Shown here piece after piece: positions 1 to 8,082 of a stretch of DNA of 41,870 bases (positions within the stretch are counted from its first letter, which is position 1; every line of letters begins with the position of its first letter). The stretch comes from a virus, in IMG/VR virus record IMGVR_UViG_3300022745_000069, positions 1 to 41,870 of that record; one strand, given 5' to 3'. Both the position numbers and the translations under genes were made by a program. The notes under the pieces were generated by a model. It was not told the origin of the DNA. It made no database searches and worked only from the letters and a program-made list of their open reading frames with translations.

Positions 1-155
1 AGATCGAGCTCGCCGGCGCGGGCGCCATCATCATCGCCATCGGTCACCGCTACGGCATCGACTGGGGCGCGGTGGCGGCGGGCGTCGCCGCGATCCTGAA
101 GGCGGCGGGCATGGACATCGAAGCTCAGGCCGCCGTGCCCGAGCGGAAGTCGTGA
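1..155 (+). CDS. Small hydrophobic protein, 3' end only
   Basis: Only the last 50 codons are inside the window, read in the frame that ends with TGA at 153-155. The visible part has two hydrophobic stretches, one Gly/Ala/Ile-rich around GAGAIIIAIG and one Ala/Gly-rich around WGAVAAGVAAIL, separated by a polar GHRYGID turn, then a polar tail ending PERKS. It may be a small membrane protein or a helical virion protein. Its stop overlaps the portal GTG start (GTGA), so the two are probably translationally coupled. In related phages the terminase large subunit lies just upstream of portal; a small gene in between is common, and I cannot name its function. Confidence 0.6.
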   Translation, partial: IELAGAGAIIIAIGHRYGIDWGAVAAGVAAILKAAGMDIEAQAAVPERKS

Positions 156-1468
156 CCGTCGCGGGCCGAGCACTCCGCGCCAACCTCAACAACCCGCAGG
201 TTCCTCTCACGTCGGCCAACCTGGTCGAGTGGCTGACCGGCGGGCCGGTGAAGGCCGGCGTGCTCGTGAGCGAGAACCGCGTGTGGGGCCTCTCGGCCTG
301 GTTCCGAGGCGTCACCCTGCTCGCGTCCACGATGGCCGCGATCCCCCTGCCGGTGCGCGATCGGAAGACGCGCAAGCCGGTGGAGATCACCACGATCCTC
401 GATGACCCGAACCCGCGCCAGACGCCGTTCGAGTTTCGTCAGACGCTCATCGCCCACGCCGTGAACCACGGCACGGCGTACGCGCTGAAGGAGGGCATCC
501 CCGGCTACGCCCGCAAGGCGTGGCCGATCCACCCGAGCCGCGTGCGGCCCGTGGAGGTGGCCCGCACGGACTACAACCCCGAGGGCCTCGTCTACATCGT
601 GCTGAACCCCGACGGCACGTACGGCGAGGTGACGTCGAGCCAGTTGTTCCGGCTCCCGTACATGAGCCTCAACGGCATCACGGGCGTCTCGCCGCTGCAG
701 ATGATGCGGGAGTCCTTCGGCGTCGCGATCGCCGCCGAGGACGAGGCAGGGCGCTTCTACGGGCAGGGGAGCCGCATCGGCGGCGTCCTGCAGACGGACA
801 ACGAACTCGACGAGACGGTGATCGCCCGCACGCAGGCGCGGTGGAGCCAGCGCACGGCCGGGCCGGCGAACGCTGGCAAGGTCGTGGTGCTCGACTCGGG
901 GCTGAAGTTCCAACAGATCGGCCTCTCGCCCGCGGACGCTCAGCTCATGGAGTCGCGCAAGTTCGGCGTGGTCGAGATCAGCCGGATTCTCGGCCTCCCG
1001 CCGCATCTCCTCGGCGACGTCGAGCGCTCCACCTCGTGGGGCACCGGCATCGAAGCTCAGGTGAACGGCCTCATCCGCTTCACGCTTCGCGGCTGGCTCA
1101 CGGGCATGGAGCAGAGGTTCAACTGGCAGCTTCTCCCGGGCGGCCGCAAGTACGGCCCGTGGGAGTGCGAGCACGACCTCCACAACCTCGGCCGCGGCGA
1201 CCTCGCCGCGATGGCGCAGTGGTACCACCAGGCGCTCACCGACGGCTGGCTGACCCGCAACGAGGTGCGCTCCGACGAGGGCCGCGAGCCGATCAACGGC
1301 CTCGATGAGCCGCTCGTGCCGTCGAACCTCACGCTCGTGCTGGCGAACGGCGAAGTGCAACCCCTGTCGGCCGCCGCGCTGAAGCCGGCGGACCCGAAGA
1401 ACCCTGACCCCAACGACCCCAACGAGGGAGCGAAGGACGGCAACGATGGCGACGCTACTGAAGACTGA
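152..1468 (+). CDS. Portal protein (HK97 family)
   Basis: 438 aa, GTG start overlapping the preceding stop. The portal forms the dodecameric ring at the capsid vertex through which DNA is packaged and ejected. The family pattern is clear: an N-terminal region with VWGLSAWFRGVTLLAS, the core LFRLPYMSLNGITGVSPLQ, GKVVVLDSGLKFQQIGLSPADAQ, then FGVVEISRILGLPPHLLGD and a C-terminal stretch ending NEVRSDEGREPINGLDEP. Length matches the HK97/phi-C31 type. The tail after about residue 410 is Pro/Asp/Asn-rich and unstructured. The last 23 nt overlap the protease gene, as expected in a head-assembly operon. Confidence 0.95.
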   Translation: MTVAGRALRANLNNPQVPLTSANLVEWLTGGPVKAGVLVSENRVWGLSAWFRGVTLLASTMAAIPLPVRDRKTRKPVEITTILDDPNPRQTPFEFRQTLIAHAVNHGTAYALKEGIPGYARKAWPIHPSRVRPVEVARTDYNPEGLVYIVLNPDGTYGEVTSSQLFRLPYMSLNGITGVSPLQMMRESFGVAIAAEDEAGRFYGQGSRIGGVLQTDNELDETVIARTQARWSQRTAGPANAGKVVVLDSGLKFQQIGLSPADAQLMESRKFGVVEISRILGLPPHLLGDVERSTSWGTGIEAQVNGLIRFTLRGWLTGMEQRFNWQLLPGGRKYGPWECEHDLHNLGRGDLAAMAQWYHQALTDGWLTRNEVRSDEGREPINGLDEPLVPSNLTLVLANGEVQPLSAAALKPADPKNPDPNDPNEGAKDGNDGDATED

Positions 1469-2210
1469 GGGGCGCGACCTCGACAAGCTGTTCGCGCAGC
1501 GCCGCTCAATCGGCTTCCACCTCCCGCCCTCGAAGCGGGCGCTGGCGGCGCCGACGGCCGGGCGCGGCCTGCTCCGGGCCTACGCCCCGCTGAAGCGCTC
1601 CGGCGACTCGGTGGCGAGCTCGATGCGCTTCGTCGGCCACGGCGCGGTGTTCGACTCGCGCACGTTCATCGGCTACCGCGACTGGGGCTTCTACGAGGAG
1701 ATCGCCCCGACGGCGTTCGACGGCGTGCTCCGCAACGACACGCGCTTCCTCGTGAACCACAACCCGGACCTCCTGCTCGCTCGCACGCTGAGCGGGACGA
1801 TGCGCCAGAGCGTGGACGACGAGGGCCTCGTGTGCGACGCCGACATGCCCGACACGCAGCTCGGGCGCGACACGGCGGTGATGATCGACCGCGGCGACTT
1901 CTCTCAGATGTCCTTCGCGTTCGACATCGGCGACTACGAGGTGCGTGAGGCCGACGACGGCAAGCGCATCTACCGCCACACGCGCATGGAGGCGCTCTAC
2001 GACCAGAGCGTGGTGACGTACCCGGCCTACGAGGACACGGACGCCGCCATGGAGAACTCGGCACGCTCGGATGACCCCGAGCCGCCGATGGAGCCGGACG
2101 CCGCCGACGCGTCCGACGACTTGGACACGTCGGCACTGGCGGACCGCTTCCGGCGTGTCCGTTTCCACATGATCGCCGCCGACATGGCGGCCACGACCCC
2201 GGAGGCATGA
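1446..2210 (+). CDS. Prohead maturation protease (HK97 family, U35)
   Basis: 254 aa. It cleaves the scaffold-like delta domain of the capsid protein during prohead maturation. Core landmarks are RFVGHGAVFDSRTFIG with YRDWGFYEEIAPTAF, then FLVNHNPDLLLART with the likely catalytic His of the NH pair, and FSQMSFAF with the likely catalytic Ser, followed by EALYDQSVVTYPAY. The ATG at 1446 lies inside the portal 3' end. The first 50 residues (basic, low similarity to the family) and the acidic Pro-rich tail after about residue 205 are probably flexible. It sits directly before the capsid gene, the normal order. Confidence 0.93.
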   Translation: MATLLKTEGRDLDKLFAQRRSIGFHLPPSKRALAAPTAGRGLLRAYAPLKRSGDSVASSMRFVGHGAVFDSRTFIGYRDWGFYEEIAPTAFDGVLRNDTRFLVNHNPDLLLARTLSGTMRQSVDDEGLVCDADMPDTQLGRDTAVMIDRGDFSQMSFAFDIGDYEVREADDGKRIYRHTRMEALYDQSVVTYPAYEDTDAAMENSARSDDPEPPMEPDAADASDDLDTSALADRFRRVRFHMIAADMAATTPEA

Positions 2211-2213
2211 CCT

Positions 2214-3434
2214 ATGTCCCTGCAGGACCTCTACAACAAGCGCGCCGCCGCGTGGGCGCTGGCGCAGCAGTACAACGAGCGGACCGACCTCACGGCCGAG
2301 GACAAGGCGTCCTGGGACCGGGCGATGGCCGACATCGACTCGCTCACGAAGGACATCGAGCGCGCCGAGCGCCACTCGGGTCTCGACAAGGCCTTCCGCA
2401 AGATCGACGAGCAGACCTCGGTCGTCGACCCCGCCAACGGTGAGCGCGGCAAGCCCGGCCAGGGCGTGGACGAGTACCGCGACGCCTTCAACGCCTACCT
2501 CCGGCGCGGCCTCATGGGCATCACCGCCGAGCAGCGTCAGCTCATGGAGGCCCAGTTCCGTGACCTGTCCGCCGGCACCACGACCGCCGGTGGCTTCACG
2601 GTCCCGCAGGGCTTCTGGGCCCGCGTCGTGGAGACGCTGAAGTGGTACGCGGTCGTCTACGAGGACGCCGAGTTCATCACCACGGAGACGGGCAACCTGC
2701 TCCCCTGGCCGACCAACGACGACACCGCCAACATCGGCGAGATCATCGGTGAGAACACGACGATCACGTTCCAGGACGTGACCTTCGCGCAGACCTCGCT
2801 GAGCGCCTTCATCTACTCGACGAAGGGCATCAAGGCCTCGCTCGCCCTCCTGCAGGACTCCGGCATCGACATGGAGTCGTGGCTGGCGAAGAAGATGGGC
2901 CAGCGCTTCGGCCGCATCCTGAACACCCACCTCACCACGGGCACCGGCACCGGCCAGCCGCAGGGCTTCATCACCGGCGCCACCACCGGCAAGACCGGCC
3001 TCGTCGGCCAGACCACCACGGTGATCTACGACGACCTCGTGGACCTGCAGCACTCGGTGGACGTGGCGTACCGCAACGCCAACGCGAAGTGGTACATGCA
3101 CGACCTCTCGCTGGCCGTCGTGCGCAAGCTGAAGGACACGCAGGGTCACCCCCTGTGGGAGCCCTCGCTGACCACCGGCGTCCCGAGCACCCTGCTCGGC
3201 GCTCCGGTGCGCATCAACAACTTCATGGCGACGATGGCGGCCAACGCCAAGTCGATCGCCTACGGCGACCTGAACACCGGGTACGTCGTGCGGCAGGCCG
3301 CCGGCCTGCAGATGAAGCGCCTCGACGAGCGCTTCGCCGAACTCCTGCAGGTCGCCTTCTTCGGCTTCGGCCGGTTCGACGGCAAGGTGCAGGACTCGTC
3401 GGCCTTCAAGCTGTACGTCAACTCGGCGACCTGA
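2214..3434 (+). CDS. Major capsid protein (HK97 fold)
   Basis: 406 aa. It builds the icosahedral shell. The first 100 or so residues are charged and helical (MSLQDLYNKRAAAWALAQQ, repeated Asp/Lys/Glu), as in the cleavable delta domain. The mature core probably begins around DLSAGTTTAGGFTVPQGF, a typical HK97-like start. Further landmarks are the E-loop/P-domain region with LPWPTNDDTANIGEIIGE, the run GTGTGQPQGFITGA, and DLVDLQHSVDVAYRNANAKWYMHD. It starts 3 nt after the protease stop and is followed by a UUCG-capped hairpin, which may limit read-through and so favour high capsid expression. Confidence 0.96.
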   Translation: MSLQDLYNKRAAAWALAQQYNERTDLTAEDKASWDRAMADIDSLTKDIERAERHSGLDKAFRKIDEQTSVVDPANGERGKPGQGVDEYRDAFNAYLRRGLMGITAEQRQLMEAQFRDLSAGTTTAGGFTVPQGFWARVVETLKWYAVVYEDAEFITTETGNLLPWPTNDDTANIGEIIGENTTITFQDVTFAQTSLSAFIYSTKGIKASLALLQDSGIDMESWLAKKMGQRFGRILNTHLTTGTGTGQPQGFITGATTGKTGLVGQTTTVIYDDLVDLQHSVDVAYRNANAKWYMHDLSLAVVRKLKDTQGHPLWEPSLTTGVPSTLLGAPVRINNFMATMAANAKSIAYGDLNTGYVVRQAAGLQMKRLDERFAELLQVAFFGFGRFDGKVQDSSAFKLYVNSAT

Positions 3435-3447
3435 TCGCTGACCGCGG

Positions 3448-3473
3448 CACGCCGGGCCTTCGGGCTCGGCGTG
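3448..3473 (+). terminator. UUCG-tetraloop hairpin after the capsid gene
   Basis: An 11-bp stem (3448-3458 with 3463-3473, one G-U pair) closed by the stable tetraloop TTCG at 3459-3462, 13 nt after the capsid stop. There is no T-run, so it is more likely a partial terminator or an mRNA-stabilising 3' structure than a full stop; the genes after it continue in the same direction. Confidence 0.6.
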
Positions 3474-3514
3474 ACCCCGTGAGCTATCGAGCCCTACCGG
3501 GAGGAACCCCCATC

Positions 3515-4045
3515 ATGCACGTGAAGATGACTCGCTACATCTCCGGCTACCGCAACGGCGTCGAGTGGCCTCTCGTGGGCGGCCTCATCGAGGTGCCCGA
3601 GCACGAGGCCGCCGACCTGATCGCCAACGGCTACGCCGAGGCGGCCGCCGACGAGGAGATCGCCGCCCACGAGGAGTTCCACGCCGAGCGCGCCGAGCTG
3701 CACGCCGCGGCCGTCGTGGAGGCCGCCGTGCGCGCCTCCGAGGCCGCCCAGGCCGCGAAGGTGCAGGCGGACGCCGAGGCCGAGGTGCGGGCCGCCCAGC
3801 TCGCGGCCGATGCCGAGGCCATCGAGCGCGCCGAGGCCGAGCGCCAGGCTGACCTCGAAGCCCGCGCCGCCGCCGAGCTCGCCAACGCCGACGCGTACGC
3901 CGCGGAGCAGTTGGCCAACGCCGCCAAGGCCGCCGACGGCGCCGCCGTGCAGGCCGCCGAGGACGAGGCCGCGAAGCTGGCCAACGACACCGGCGTGGAC
4001 ATCGAGGCCGCCCGCGCCGCCGCGGCCCGCCGCCGTAAGGCCTGA
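3515..4045 (+). CDS. Ala/Glu-rich head-associated protein
   Basis: 176 aa. The ATG at 3515 is preceded by a strong GGGAGGAA site at 3499-3506, and the earlier in-frame sequence runs through the capsid gene, so this start is preferred. The first 45 residues have a compact pattern (MHVKMTRYISGYRNGVEWPL, then VPEHEAADLIANGYAEAA) seen in many small phage proteins next to the capsid gene. The rest is almost pure Ala/Glu/Asp/Arg with heptad-like spacing, predicting one long coiled coil. The role is unknown; its place between capsid and connector suggests a head accessory protein. The low-complexity tail makes homology searches unreliable. Confidence 0.8.
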   Translation: MHVKMTRYISGYRNGVEWPLVGGLIEVPEHEAADLIANGYAEAAADEEIAAHEEFHAERAELHAAAVVEAAVRASEAAQAAKVQADAEAEVRAAQLAADAEAIERAEAERQADLEARAAAELANADAYAAEQLANAAKAADGAAVQAAEDEAAKLANDTGVDIEAARAAAARRRKA

Positions 4046-4050
4046 TCCCC

Positions 4051-4692
4051 ATGACGGCCATCTACGCAACGGTGGCCGCCTTGGAGGCCAGCATGAAGGT
4101 GGCCTCGGGCTCGCTCGACGTCGCCCAGGCGAACGCCTCGCTGGCCGCGGCCACCGCCCTCGTCATCGCCGAGATCGGCCGTGACATCGCCCTGCAGACG
4201 CTCACCGAGGTCTACGACACGCGGCCCACGCGCTCGCTGAGCGCGTACGTGATGTCGAGCGGCCTCTACACCGAGCAGGGCGCGGCGGACCCGAACCTCG
4301 TCTCGCTGTTCCTGAACAACTTCCCGGTGGCCGCCGTGTCGCTCGTGGAGGTGCGCACGATCGGAGTGCAGCCCGACACATGGACCACGATCACCGACTG
4401 GGACTGGTCCGCCGTCGGCGAGCTCGTGCGCACCGGTGGCCTGTGGCCCGCGGGGTTCCGCGCCGTGCGCGTCACGTACACCGGCGGCTTCGCCGAGATA
4501 CCGGCCGACGTCCGCAACGTCGTGCTCTCAGCGGCGAAGCGTGACATGGCGGTCGGCTCGGACGCCGGCGTCGCCCTCGAACGCATCGGCTCGTACGAGG
4601 TGCAATACAACGCCGAGGCGCCCTCGGGCCTGAAGCTGACCTCGGACGAGTGCGGCGTGCTGAAGCCCTACCGGGAGCCGATGTTCCGATGA
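4051..4692 (+). CDS. Head-tail connector (gp6-like adaptor)
   Basis: 213 aa. The likely role is the ring that docks below the portal. The middle (LYTEQGAADPNLVSLFLNNFP, then VRTIGVQPDTWTTITDWDW and VRVTYTGGFAEIPADVR) has the pattern of head-tail connector proteins: a helical N-terminus, a beta hairpin with a YTGGF-type motif, and DVRNVVLSAAKRDMA as the next helix. Position after the capsid and before a short closure protein supports this. The ATG comes 5 nt after the previous stop; the final ATGA overlaps the next gene. Confidence 0.82.
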   Translation: MTAIYATVAALEASMKVASGSLDVAQANASLAAATALVIAEIGRDIALQTLTEVYDTRPTRSLSAYVMSSGLYTEQGAADPNLVSLFLNNFPVAAVSLVEVRTIGVQPDTWTTITDWDWSAVGELVRTGGLWPAGFRAVRVTYTGGFAEIPADVRNVVLSAAKRDMAVGSDAGVALERIGSYEVQYNAEAPSGLKLTSDECGVLKPYREPMFR

Positions 4693-5030
4693 GCCTCGCG
4701 CGCCTCCTGAAGACGCCGGTGACCGTGCAGACGATGGCGGTCACCGGCGCCGACGCCTACGGCAACGACGTGTGGTCGGTGGTGGCCAGCACGGCGGCGC
4801 TCACCTACATCAACGCGAAGTCGACCGACGAGAACGACTCGCTCACCACGGACGTCTCACGCGCCGAGGTGAAGGCCTTCTTCCTGCCGACGGTCGCGAT
4901 CCACGCGCAGGACCGCGTGGTGGACGACAAGGGCCGCACGTGGGAGGTCGTCGGCGAGCCGCTCGAATGGCGGCGCGCGGTCGGCGGCGTCGTGCACCAC
5001 ATCGAGGTCGACCTGCAGCGGACGTCGTGA
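4689..5030 (+). CDS. Head closure / stopper protein
   Basis: 113 aa, ATG at 4689 within an ATGA overlap. Short beta-rich proteins at this place are SPP1 gp16-like stoppers that close the neck after packaging. The pattern fits: VTVQTMAVTGADAYGNDVW, a central helix-poor part, then FFLPTVAIHAQDRVVDDKGR and TWEVVGEPLEWRR, where 'D.v.D..G..wev.g.p' is the usual end of this family. The identification rests on motif and gene order together. Confidence 0.8.
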   Translation: MSLARLLKTPVTVQTMAVTGADAYGNDVWSVVASTAALTYINAKSTDENDSLTTDVSRAEVKAFFLPTVAIHAQDRVVDDKGRTWEVVGEPLEWRRAVGGVVHHIEVDLQRTS

Positions 5031-5031
5031 C

Positions 5032-5484
5032 ATGCCCGCCCGGATGACCTCGTTCCGCATCGTGCGGGACTTCGAGCGGGCGATCTACTCGGACCCGGCG
5101 AACTTCTCCTCGATGAGCGCCTACATCTCGAAGGCCACGAAGGCGGTCTACGACTCGGCGGTGCAGAACGCACCGGTGGGCCCGGACCGGCGGGAGCGGC
5201 GGCGTCGGAAGGGCGCCTATCCGCTCGTGCCGATCAAGGGCGGCACGTACAAGGCCCGCATCAAGATGACGGTGCGCAAGGGCCGCAACGGCCGCCCGAT
5301 CGGGCGCGTGCGCGCTGGCGCGCCGCACTCGTGGCTCGTGGAGTTCGGCTCGAAGGACCGCTTCACGAAGACGGGCGCCTACCGCGGCCGGATGCCCGCC
5401 ATGCACGTGCTGAAGCGGGCGCTCATGGAGAACGGCATACAGGGCTCGGTGGCACCGGGGCCCACGATCACGACGGAGGAGTAG
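5032..5484 (+). CDS. HK97 gp10-like neck/tail-completion protein
   Basis: 150 aa, ATG one nt after the previous stop. It is rich in basic residues and contains the gp10 landmarks: an N-terminal helix ending AVYDSAVQNAPVGP, a loop with KGGTYKARIKMTVRKG, then APHSWLVEFGSKDRFTKTG and the C-terminal helix PAMHVLKRALMENG. The family lies at the head-tail interface next to the tail terminator. The sequence HSWLVEFG matches the conserved 'Ya.lvEfGt' motif of this family. Function is inferred from family and order. Confidence 0.85.
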   Translation: MPARMTSFRIVRDFERAIYSDPANFSSMSAYISKATKAVYDSAVQNAPVGPDRRERRRRKGAYPLVPIKGGTYKARIKMTVRKGRNGRPIGRVRAGAPHSWLVEFGSKDRFTKTGAYRGRMPAMHVLKRALMENGIQGSVAPGPTITTEE

Positions 5485-5487
5485 CCA

Positions 5488-6312
5488 ATGCCTGCAGCGC
5501 AGAGCCTCATGATGCTCCCCGACATCGAGAAGGTGCTCATCGCCGCCGTGGCGGCCGATCCGGGCGTTCTGGCCTACTCGGGCATCAAGGTCGCCGCCGA
5601 GCTGCACGCGCCTCTCAAGCGGCCGCAGGTGGTCATCACGAAGGGCCCGAGCGAGGAGATCAGGGCTGGCTTCGCCGAGCGGGCCGCCGTCACCGTGTGG
5701 TGCTACTCGGCGGACCGGCAGAACACCTCGAACCTCGCCCGGGCCGTGAAGCTCGCGATCGAGCGCTGCGCAGGGTTCCAGCTTCAGGACGCGGTGGTCA
5801 CGAGCGTGAAGACGCTCGTGGCGCCGTACTGGGAGCCGGACGAGTCGCACGAGCGTCCCGCGCCCCGCTTCACCGCCGTGTACGACGTCGTCTACCACGC
5901 GACGGCGAGCTCGGGCGCGGTGGCCCCGCCGCAAGGCGGTGGCGGCGCTGGCACGACGTCGAGCGACACGCCGTACGTGGCGGCCGTGGACATCTCCGGC
6001 CACCGTGCGGTCACGCTGAACTCGGCCGGGCAGGTCATCTACTTCGATCCGACGAACGCCGCTCACCGCCCACTGTTCGCGGCCTTGAGCACGAGCGCGG
6101 CCCTGGCCACCACGACGCTCACCGTCGTGCGCTACGGCCTCGTGACGGAGCCCTCGTGGGCGTGGACGCCCGGGGCGCTCATCTACGCCACGGCGGCCGG
6201 CGTGCTGAGCCAGACGGCGCCGAGCGCGCCGAGCTTCCTGAAGGTGATGGGCAACGCCATCACCGCCACCTCGATGTGGGTGGACCCGCAACCCCCGATC
6301 ACTCTCGTCTAG
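5488..6312 (+). CDS. Tail terminator fused to a decoration-like domain
   Basis: 274 aa. Residues 1-140 (LPDIEKVLIAAVAADPG, LKRPQVVITKGPSEE, DRQNTSNLARAVKLAIERC, PRFTAVYDVVYHA) have the pattern of tail-terminator proteins that cap the tail tube and join it to the head. A Gly/Ala/Ser linker around residues 143-160 leads to a second beta-rich domain (HRAVTLNSAGQVIYFDPTN, YGLVTEPSWAWTPGALIYA, GVLSQTAPSAPSF). That C-terminal pattern resembles modules found as capsid or tail surface proteins, and the next gene has a similar build. Tail terminators are normally about 130-150 aa, so the extra domain is unusual and may project from the neck. Confidence 0.78.
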   Translation: MPAAQSLMMLPDIEKVLIAAVAADPGVLAYSGIKVAAELHAPLKRPQVVITKGPSEEIRAGFAERAAVTVWCYSADRQNTSNLARAVKLAIERCAGFQLQDAVVTSVKTLVAPYWEPDESHERPAPRFTAVYDVVYHATASSGAVAPPQGGGGAGTTSSDTPYVAAVDISGHRAVTLNSAGQVIYFDPTNAAHRPLFAALSTSAALATTTLTVVRYGLVTEPSWAWTPGALIYATAAGVLSQTAPSAPSFLKVMGNAITATSMWVDPQPPITLV

Positions 6313-6321
6313 GAGTCCTCC

Positions 6322-6834
6322 ATGGCAGGCAACAAGTACATCGCCAACTCGGCGGGCACGCTCACCGAGGTGGCCGCGAACCAGGTGTCGGCAGGCGCGG
6401 GTGACGCGGGCAAGATCGTGGCGCTCGACGCCACGGGCCGCATCGACACCTCGATGATGCCGACCGGCATCGGCGCCGACACGGCGGCCATCACCACGTC
6501 CGAGGCGCTCGCCGCGGGCGACTTCGTCAACGTGTTCAACAACGCGGGCACGCCGAACGTGCGCAAGGCCGACGCCTCGGTGGCCGGTAAGGAGGCCATG
6601 GGCTTCGTGCTGGCCGCCTTCGGCGCCGCCGCCACCGCCACGGTGTTCTTCGAGGGCACGAACACGCAGGTGACCGGTCAGACGGCGGGCAAGGTGTTCC
6701 TGTCGGCCACGACGCCCGGGAAGACGACGTCGACCGCTCCGGCCACCGCTGGCCAGGTCGTGCAGGTCGTCGGCTTCGCCACGTCGGCGACGACGGTGAA
6801 CTGCCAGATCGAGCTTCCGATCACGCTGGCCTGA
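6322..6834 (+). CDS. Beta-rich virion decoration-like protein
   Basis: 170 aa, preceded by an AGGAG site at 6312-6316. It has alternating small-residue strands and no charged core: AGDAGKIVALDATGRIDTSM, AAGDFVNVFNNAG, AMGFVLAAFGAAATATVFFE, GKVFLSATTPGK, VVQVVGFATSAT. The plan 'aGd...vf...g..nvRkAda....a.GFv...g.a.tatV...G' is typical of phage head decoration or tail-associated domains that occur once or in tandem. It resembles the C-terminal module of the preceding protein. A capsid-cement or neck-decoration role is inferred. Confidence 0.75.
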   Translation: MAGNKYIANSAGTLTEVAANQVSAGAGDAGKIVALDATGRIDTSMMPTGIGADTAAITTSEALAAGDFVNVFNNAGTPNVRKADASVAGKEAMGFVLAAFGAAATATVFFEGTNTQVTGQTAGKVFLSATTPGKTTSTAPATAGQVVQVVGFATSATTVNCQIELPITLA

Positions 6835-6835
6835 C

Positions 6836-7171
6836 GTGCCGAAGGTACTGCAGCACGACGGCAACGGTGGCCTCGCGGAGATCAGCGTGGCCACCGGCGT
6901 GCAGACCGGCACGGCGGTGGTGACGGTGACGTCGGTGGGCGGCTCGCGCTCGCGCGCCTCGGGCACCGTCACGGCCGCCTCGTGCACGCCGGCGTCCGTC
7001 GTGTTCGTCACCTGGGGTCCGGTGACGAACGCCGATCAGAACGACCCCGAACTCGACGACGTGAGCTTCTTCGCCGTGCCCGGCACCGGCTCGTTCACGC
7101 TGAACGTCACCTCCGAGGACCCCTTCGCGGTGGTGCAGGGCGCCTACCGCATCAACTACATGATCGGATGA
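6836..7171 (+). CDS. Small beta-rich virion protein
   Basis: 111 aa, GTG start 1 nt after the previous stop. Almost all Thr/Val/Ser/Gly with short strands, e.g. GTAVVTVTSVGGSRSR, ASVVFVTWGPVTN, SFFAVPGTGSFTLNVTS, ending AYRINYMIG. The ending resembles many phage structural proteins in which a beta sandwich closes with 'G.fti...n...a...v.fnY.ig'. No catalytic motif. It is probably a surface or tail-associated structural protein, given that all its neighbours are virion genes. Confidence 0.7.
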   Translation: MPKVLQHDGNGGLAEISVATGVQTGTAVVTVTSVGGSRSRASGTVTAASCTPASVVFVTWGPVTNADQNDPELDDVSFFAVPGTGSFTLNVTSEDPFAVVQGAYRINYMIG

Positions 7172-7174
7172 TCG

Positions 7175-7960
7175 ATGGCTACCCTTCTCGACCCGCGCGG
7201 TAACGAGTTCCTCGGCGCACTCGACGCCATCACCGGCTTCACCGTCACCGACGGCCGTGCGGCCGCGGCGACGCTCGGCGCACTGAACGCCGAGGCCGAC
7301 GTCGACCTCAACGGCCACGCCACGATGGCGTTCGACCTCCGCACGGGCGCGGGCAACCTCACCGCCACGTTCGAGGCCACGGTCGACGGCACGAACTACT
7401 TCGTCATCCCGGTCATCGACCAGGCGACGAACGCGGTCGTCACCTCGGTGGCCGTCACCACGACCCTCGCGAAGACCTACATCGCCGGCGTGGCGGGCTA
7501 CCGCCGCGTGCGAGTGCGCATCTCCGCGTTCACCTCAGGCAACATCGCGGTGGCCATGCGGGCGAGCTCGGGCTCACAGGCGCAGATCGCGCCGATGCCC
7601 CAGCCCTCCCAGCTCGTCGTGTCGACGCTCTCGACGGCGAACACGGCGGTGACCGCCACGCTCCCGGCCGCGGGTGCGGGCCTGTTCCACTACATCACCG
7701 GCATCGAGATCGTGCGCAACGCCACGGCGGCGCTCGCCGGCTCGGCGACGCTGACGTACACGACCACGAACCTCCCCGGCACGCTCGCGTGGTCCGTGGG
7801 CAACGCCATGGCCGTCGGCGGCACGCAGTGGGACGTGCAGGCCTTCTTCCCGGCCCCGCTGAAGTCGAGCGCGGCGAACACCGCCACGACCGTCGTGGCG
7901 CCTGCAGCGGGCGCCGCGGTGCTCGTGCGCATCAACGTCTACTACTTCGTCGGCGCCTGA
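7175..7960 (+). CDS. Beta-rich virion structural protein
   Basis: 261 aa, ATG 3 nt after the previous stop. Two beta domains can be seen. Residues 1-130 have a carbohydrate-module-like or Ig-like pattern (ATMAFDLRTGAGNLTATFEA, GTNYFVIPVID, GYRRVRVRISAFTSGNIAV). Residues 140-261 form a second sandwich (GAGLFHYITGIEIVRNA, SATLTYTTTNLPGTLAW, VLVRINVYYFVGA). It probably decorates the virion or forms a collar. The stop codon is part of the first of two tandem hairpins, marking the end of the head gene set. I cannot assign a family with confidence. Confidence 0.7.
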   Translation: MATLLDPRGNEFLGALDAITGFTVTDGRAAAATLGALNAEADVDLNGHATMAFDLRTGAGNLTATFEATVDGTNYFVIPVIDQATNAVVTSVAVTTTLAKTYIAGVAGYRRVRVRISAFTSGNIAVAMRASSGSQAQIAPMPQPSQLVVSTLSTANTAVTATLPAAGAGLFHYITGIEIVRNATAALAGSATLTYTTTNLPGTLAWSVGNAMAVGGTQWDVQAFFPAPLKSSAANTATTVVAPAAGAAVLVRINVYYFVGA

Positions 7961-7978
7961 TCCCTCCCTCAGGCGCCG
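7951..7978 (+). terminator. Hairpin 1, spanning the stop codon
   Basis: Perfect 10-bp stem (7951-7960 with 7969-7978) and an 8-nt pyrimidine loop. The stop TGA at 7958-7960 lies in the left arm, so ribosomes finishing the gene would melt it. No T-run. Confidence 0.55.
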
Positions 7979-7983
7979 CATCA

Positions 7984-8015
7984 CCTGGCCCGAGTGACCC
8001 GCCCCTCGGGCCAGG
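7984..8015 (+). terminator. Hairpin 2, head/tail boundary
   Basis: Perfect 11-bp stem (7984-7994 with 8005-8015) with a 10-nt loop, six bases after hairpin 1. Together they fill most of the 122-bp gap before the major tail protein gene. They may work as a transcription attenuator or as a protective 5' structure for a processed tail mRNA. No T-run follows. Confidence 0.6.
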
Positions 8016-8082
8016 GACCCTCTCAGCACCCCACCGGCCATAGCGCGCCCGCGCACGGCCTCACACCCACAGGAGAGCCTTC

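Noticed and set aside
2879-3514. Long in-frame extension before the Ala/Glu-rich head protein
   Set aside because: It runs through the capsid gene in another frame and has Arg/Pro/His-rich composition; the ATG at 3515 has a strong ribosome-binding site.
4843-7011. A 722-codon open frame on the reverse strand, and similar ones at 9271-11313, 15648-17711 and 26485-28734
   Set aside because: They lie opposite clearly identified + strand genes and their translations are Arg/His/Gly/Val-rich, as expected for antisense frames in high-GC DNA.
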